Part shown: piece by piece, positions 12,739 through 13,561 of the stretch
Layout: each line of letters begins with the position of its first letter
Position numbering within the stretch: the stretch's first letter is position 1
Position numbers and translations under genes: made by a program
Source of the DNA: Muribaculaceae bacterium
GTDB lineage: Bacteria > Bacteroidota > Bacteroidia > Bacteroidales > Muribaculaceae
Direction: 5' to 3'
NCBI GenBank assembly: GCA_009775195.1
Contig: VSPF01000077.1
Coordinates: 1 to 13,561 of the forward strand
Length of the DNA stretch: 13,561 nt
The notes under the pieces: model-generated
What the model saw: the letters and a program-made list of their open reading frames with translations, nothing else
Databases searched by the model: none
Told to the model about the DNA's origin: nothing

Positions 12739-13095
12739 TTAGAAATACACTTTCAAGCTTCTTCCTCCAATATTAAGAGTGGCGGTATTACTATACTCAC
12801 GTGCTAACTGTCCATCCATTGTATCATTAGTACTGCGGATGCTGGCATTAGGAACAAAGGTAAATTCATATTTACCTAAATAGTTTTTGCCAGAAGTGTA
12901 GCCAGTGACATAGCTGCCTTCGACTCTGAGGATGATACGACATAACTGATTGCCATCCACATAGTAAGCCGTTACAATCTGAACACGGCTGGTGTTTTGT
13001 GCAAGCAGTTTTGAATCATCATATTGCGATGATTCGGTAGCGAAGGCTGCAAAAGAGCATACAAGCAGCCCAGCCATTAGAAGCATCTTTTTCAT
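12739..13095 (-). CDS. small exported protein of unknown function, 118 residues
   Basis: No family recognised. MKKMLLMAGLLVCSFAAFA is a signal peptide with likely cleavage after AFA (residue 19). The cysteine at 13 is not in a lipobox because Val precedes it. The mature part of about 99 residues is beta-rich and has one cysteine (QLCRIIL), with alternating patterns such as RIILRVEGSYVTGYTSG and ending in TLNIGGRSLKVYF. It is the first gene of the two-gene exported operon, with a leader of about 300 bases containing alternative helices. AT-rich codons match its partner. Possible roles include envelope stress or surface interaction, but nothing in the sequence decides. Confidence 0.75.
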   Translation of the reverse strand: MKKMLLMAGLLVCSFAAFATESSQYDDSKLLAQNTSRVQIVTAYYVDGNQLCRIILRVEGSYVTGYTSGKNYLGKYEFTFVPNASIRSTNDTMDGQLAREYSNTATLNIGGRSLKVYF

Positions 13096-13409
13096 TGCTT
13101 TGTGTTTGGTGGCTCACAATCCCGATGAAACCTTTAACTATTAGATATAGAAAAGGTGTGGGATTGTACTTTGCATATCCCTTTTAGTAGGCTTCTCGCA
13201 TCGCCATAGATAGTGGATATAAAGCAAACCCACACCGAGAAGCTATATAGATACCCCGATAGGGGTAGGTATATGCTACCGATGTAGGCGTTATCTGCGT
13301 TTATCTTACTATCTATTAGCGAATTTTGCGAGAATTTACTAAAAGAAGATAATTCAAATAACACCTTTTCAGATGTAATGAGCCAACTCTTTGGCCCGAT
13401 TTTCTGATG
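13096..13409 (-). promoter_or_regulatory. long structured leader of the exported-protein operon, candidate cis-regulatory RNA
   Basis: Between the -7 box at 13410 and the ATG at 13095 lie about 300 bases with many complementary segments. Helix A is 13229-13236 with 13155-13162, extended inward by 13224-13228/13170-13174 and 13215-13220/13175-13180. Helix B is 13236-13243 with 13191-13198; its second arm lies inside the loop of A, a pseudoknot arrangement. Helix C is 13160-13167 with 13116-13123, containing 13152-13157/13130-13135; it overlaps the arm of A, so A and C exclude each other. A small hairpin TACCCC-GATA-GGGGTA is at 13252-13267. Helix C ends about 20 bases before the start codon. 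No known riboswitch class is recognised. An open frame across it (13451-13134) is not credible. Confidence 0.5.
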
Positions 13410-13417
13410 CAAAGTTA
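13410..13417 (-). promoter_or_regulatory. -7 element ahead of the exported-protein operon
   Basis: TAACTTTG on the minus strand is an exact consensus -7 box, with no TTTG at the usual -33 distance. It is the only such box upstream of the operon on this strand in the window, which is why the long leader is inferred. Confidence 0.55.
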
Positions 13418-13520
13418 CTAATAAAATTTGAAAAAGCATCTTTATCTTCAAGAAAATTAGTTATTGATTTGACATAAATCATATTTAATTAGGGATATTC
13501 AGTAAATATTCAACTGGTTG

Positions 13521-13552
13521 TTTGCCAATGCTATAGATATTTTGTAACTTTA
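13521..13552 (+). promoter_or_regulatory. promoter reading out of the right edge
   Basis: TTTG at 13521-13524, 20 bases, then TAACTTTA at 13545-13552 differ from the consensus only in the last base. The -7 region sits in an inverted repeat, TTTGTAA/TTTACAAA, which could be an operator. The gene served lies beyond the window. Confidence 0.6.
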
Positions 13553-13561
13553 CAAAGAACC

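Noticed and set aside
13134..13451. 105-codon minus-strand frame across the right-hand leader
   Set aside because: It begins upstream of the -7 box that would transcribe it, crosses several strong inverted repeats, and its translation shows no domain or signal peptide.

Overview
The window looks like a chromosomal segment from a member of the Bacteroidales. Four places carry the Bacteroidetes-type promoter TTTG-N20-TAnnTTTG (or a one-base variant) with an identical 20-base spacer. Shine-Dalgarno sequences are mostly absent, and the protein families (DUF4270-type lipoprotein, Porin_10-like outer membrane protein, short GT5 protein beside them) point the same way. I cannot name the genus.

Layout. 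Positions 1-400 hold a possible gene start leaving the left edge, an 11-base direct repeat and the promoter of an ECF sigma factor gene (402-992, +). Next come tRNA-Ser(GCT) (1099-1187, +) with its own promoter and terminator, dinB (DNA polymerase IV, 1272-2354, -) and tRNA-Glu(CTC) (2403-2475, -), also with promoter and terminator. A tight minus-strand block follows, listed here in transcription order: short GT5 glycogen/starch synthase-like protein (9331-8516), DUF4270-type lipoprotein (8491-7106), Porin_10-like barrel protein (7093-5042) and priA (5040-2572). Porin and priA are separated by one base, so envelope assembly genes and the replication-restart helicase probably share a transcript.

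Right of 9.4 kb the character changes. A RecA/RepA-type ATPase gene with a C-terminal helix-turn-helix (9727-10695, +) sits between two arrays of a 9-bp unit (CTGTCCACG). The upstream array has four direct copies and one inverted copy; the downstream one has three direct and three inverted copies. This is the strongest candidate for an uncharacterised system: an iteron-like, self-contained locus. Next is a divergent uracil-DNA-glycosylase-fold protein (10825-11679, -), whose promoter is bracketed by three TGAACCAA boxes. A 36-codon open frame (11802-11912, -) begins at its own promoter. Two hairpins (12022-12124) follow.

The right end is visibly AT-richer. It encodes two small exported proteins of unknown function in an operon (13095-12739 and 12730-12137, -). 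They are preceded by a leader of about 300 bases with overlapping, mutually exclusive helices and a possible pseudoknot, a candidate cis-regulatory RNA. A promoter at 13521-13552 reads rightward out of the window.
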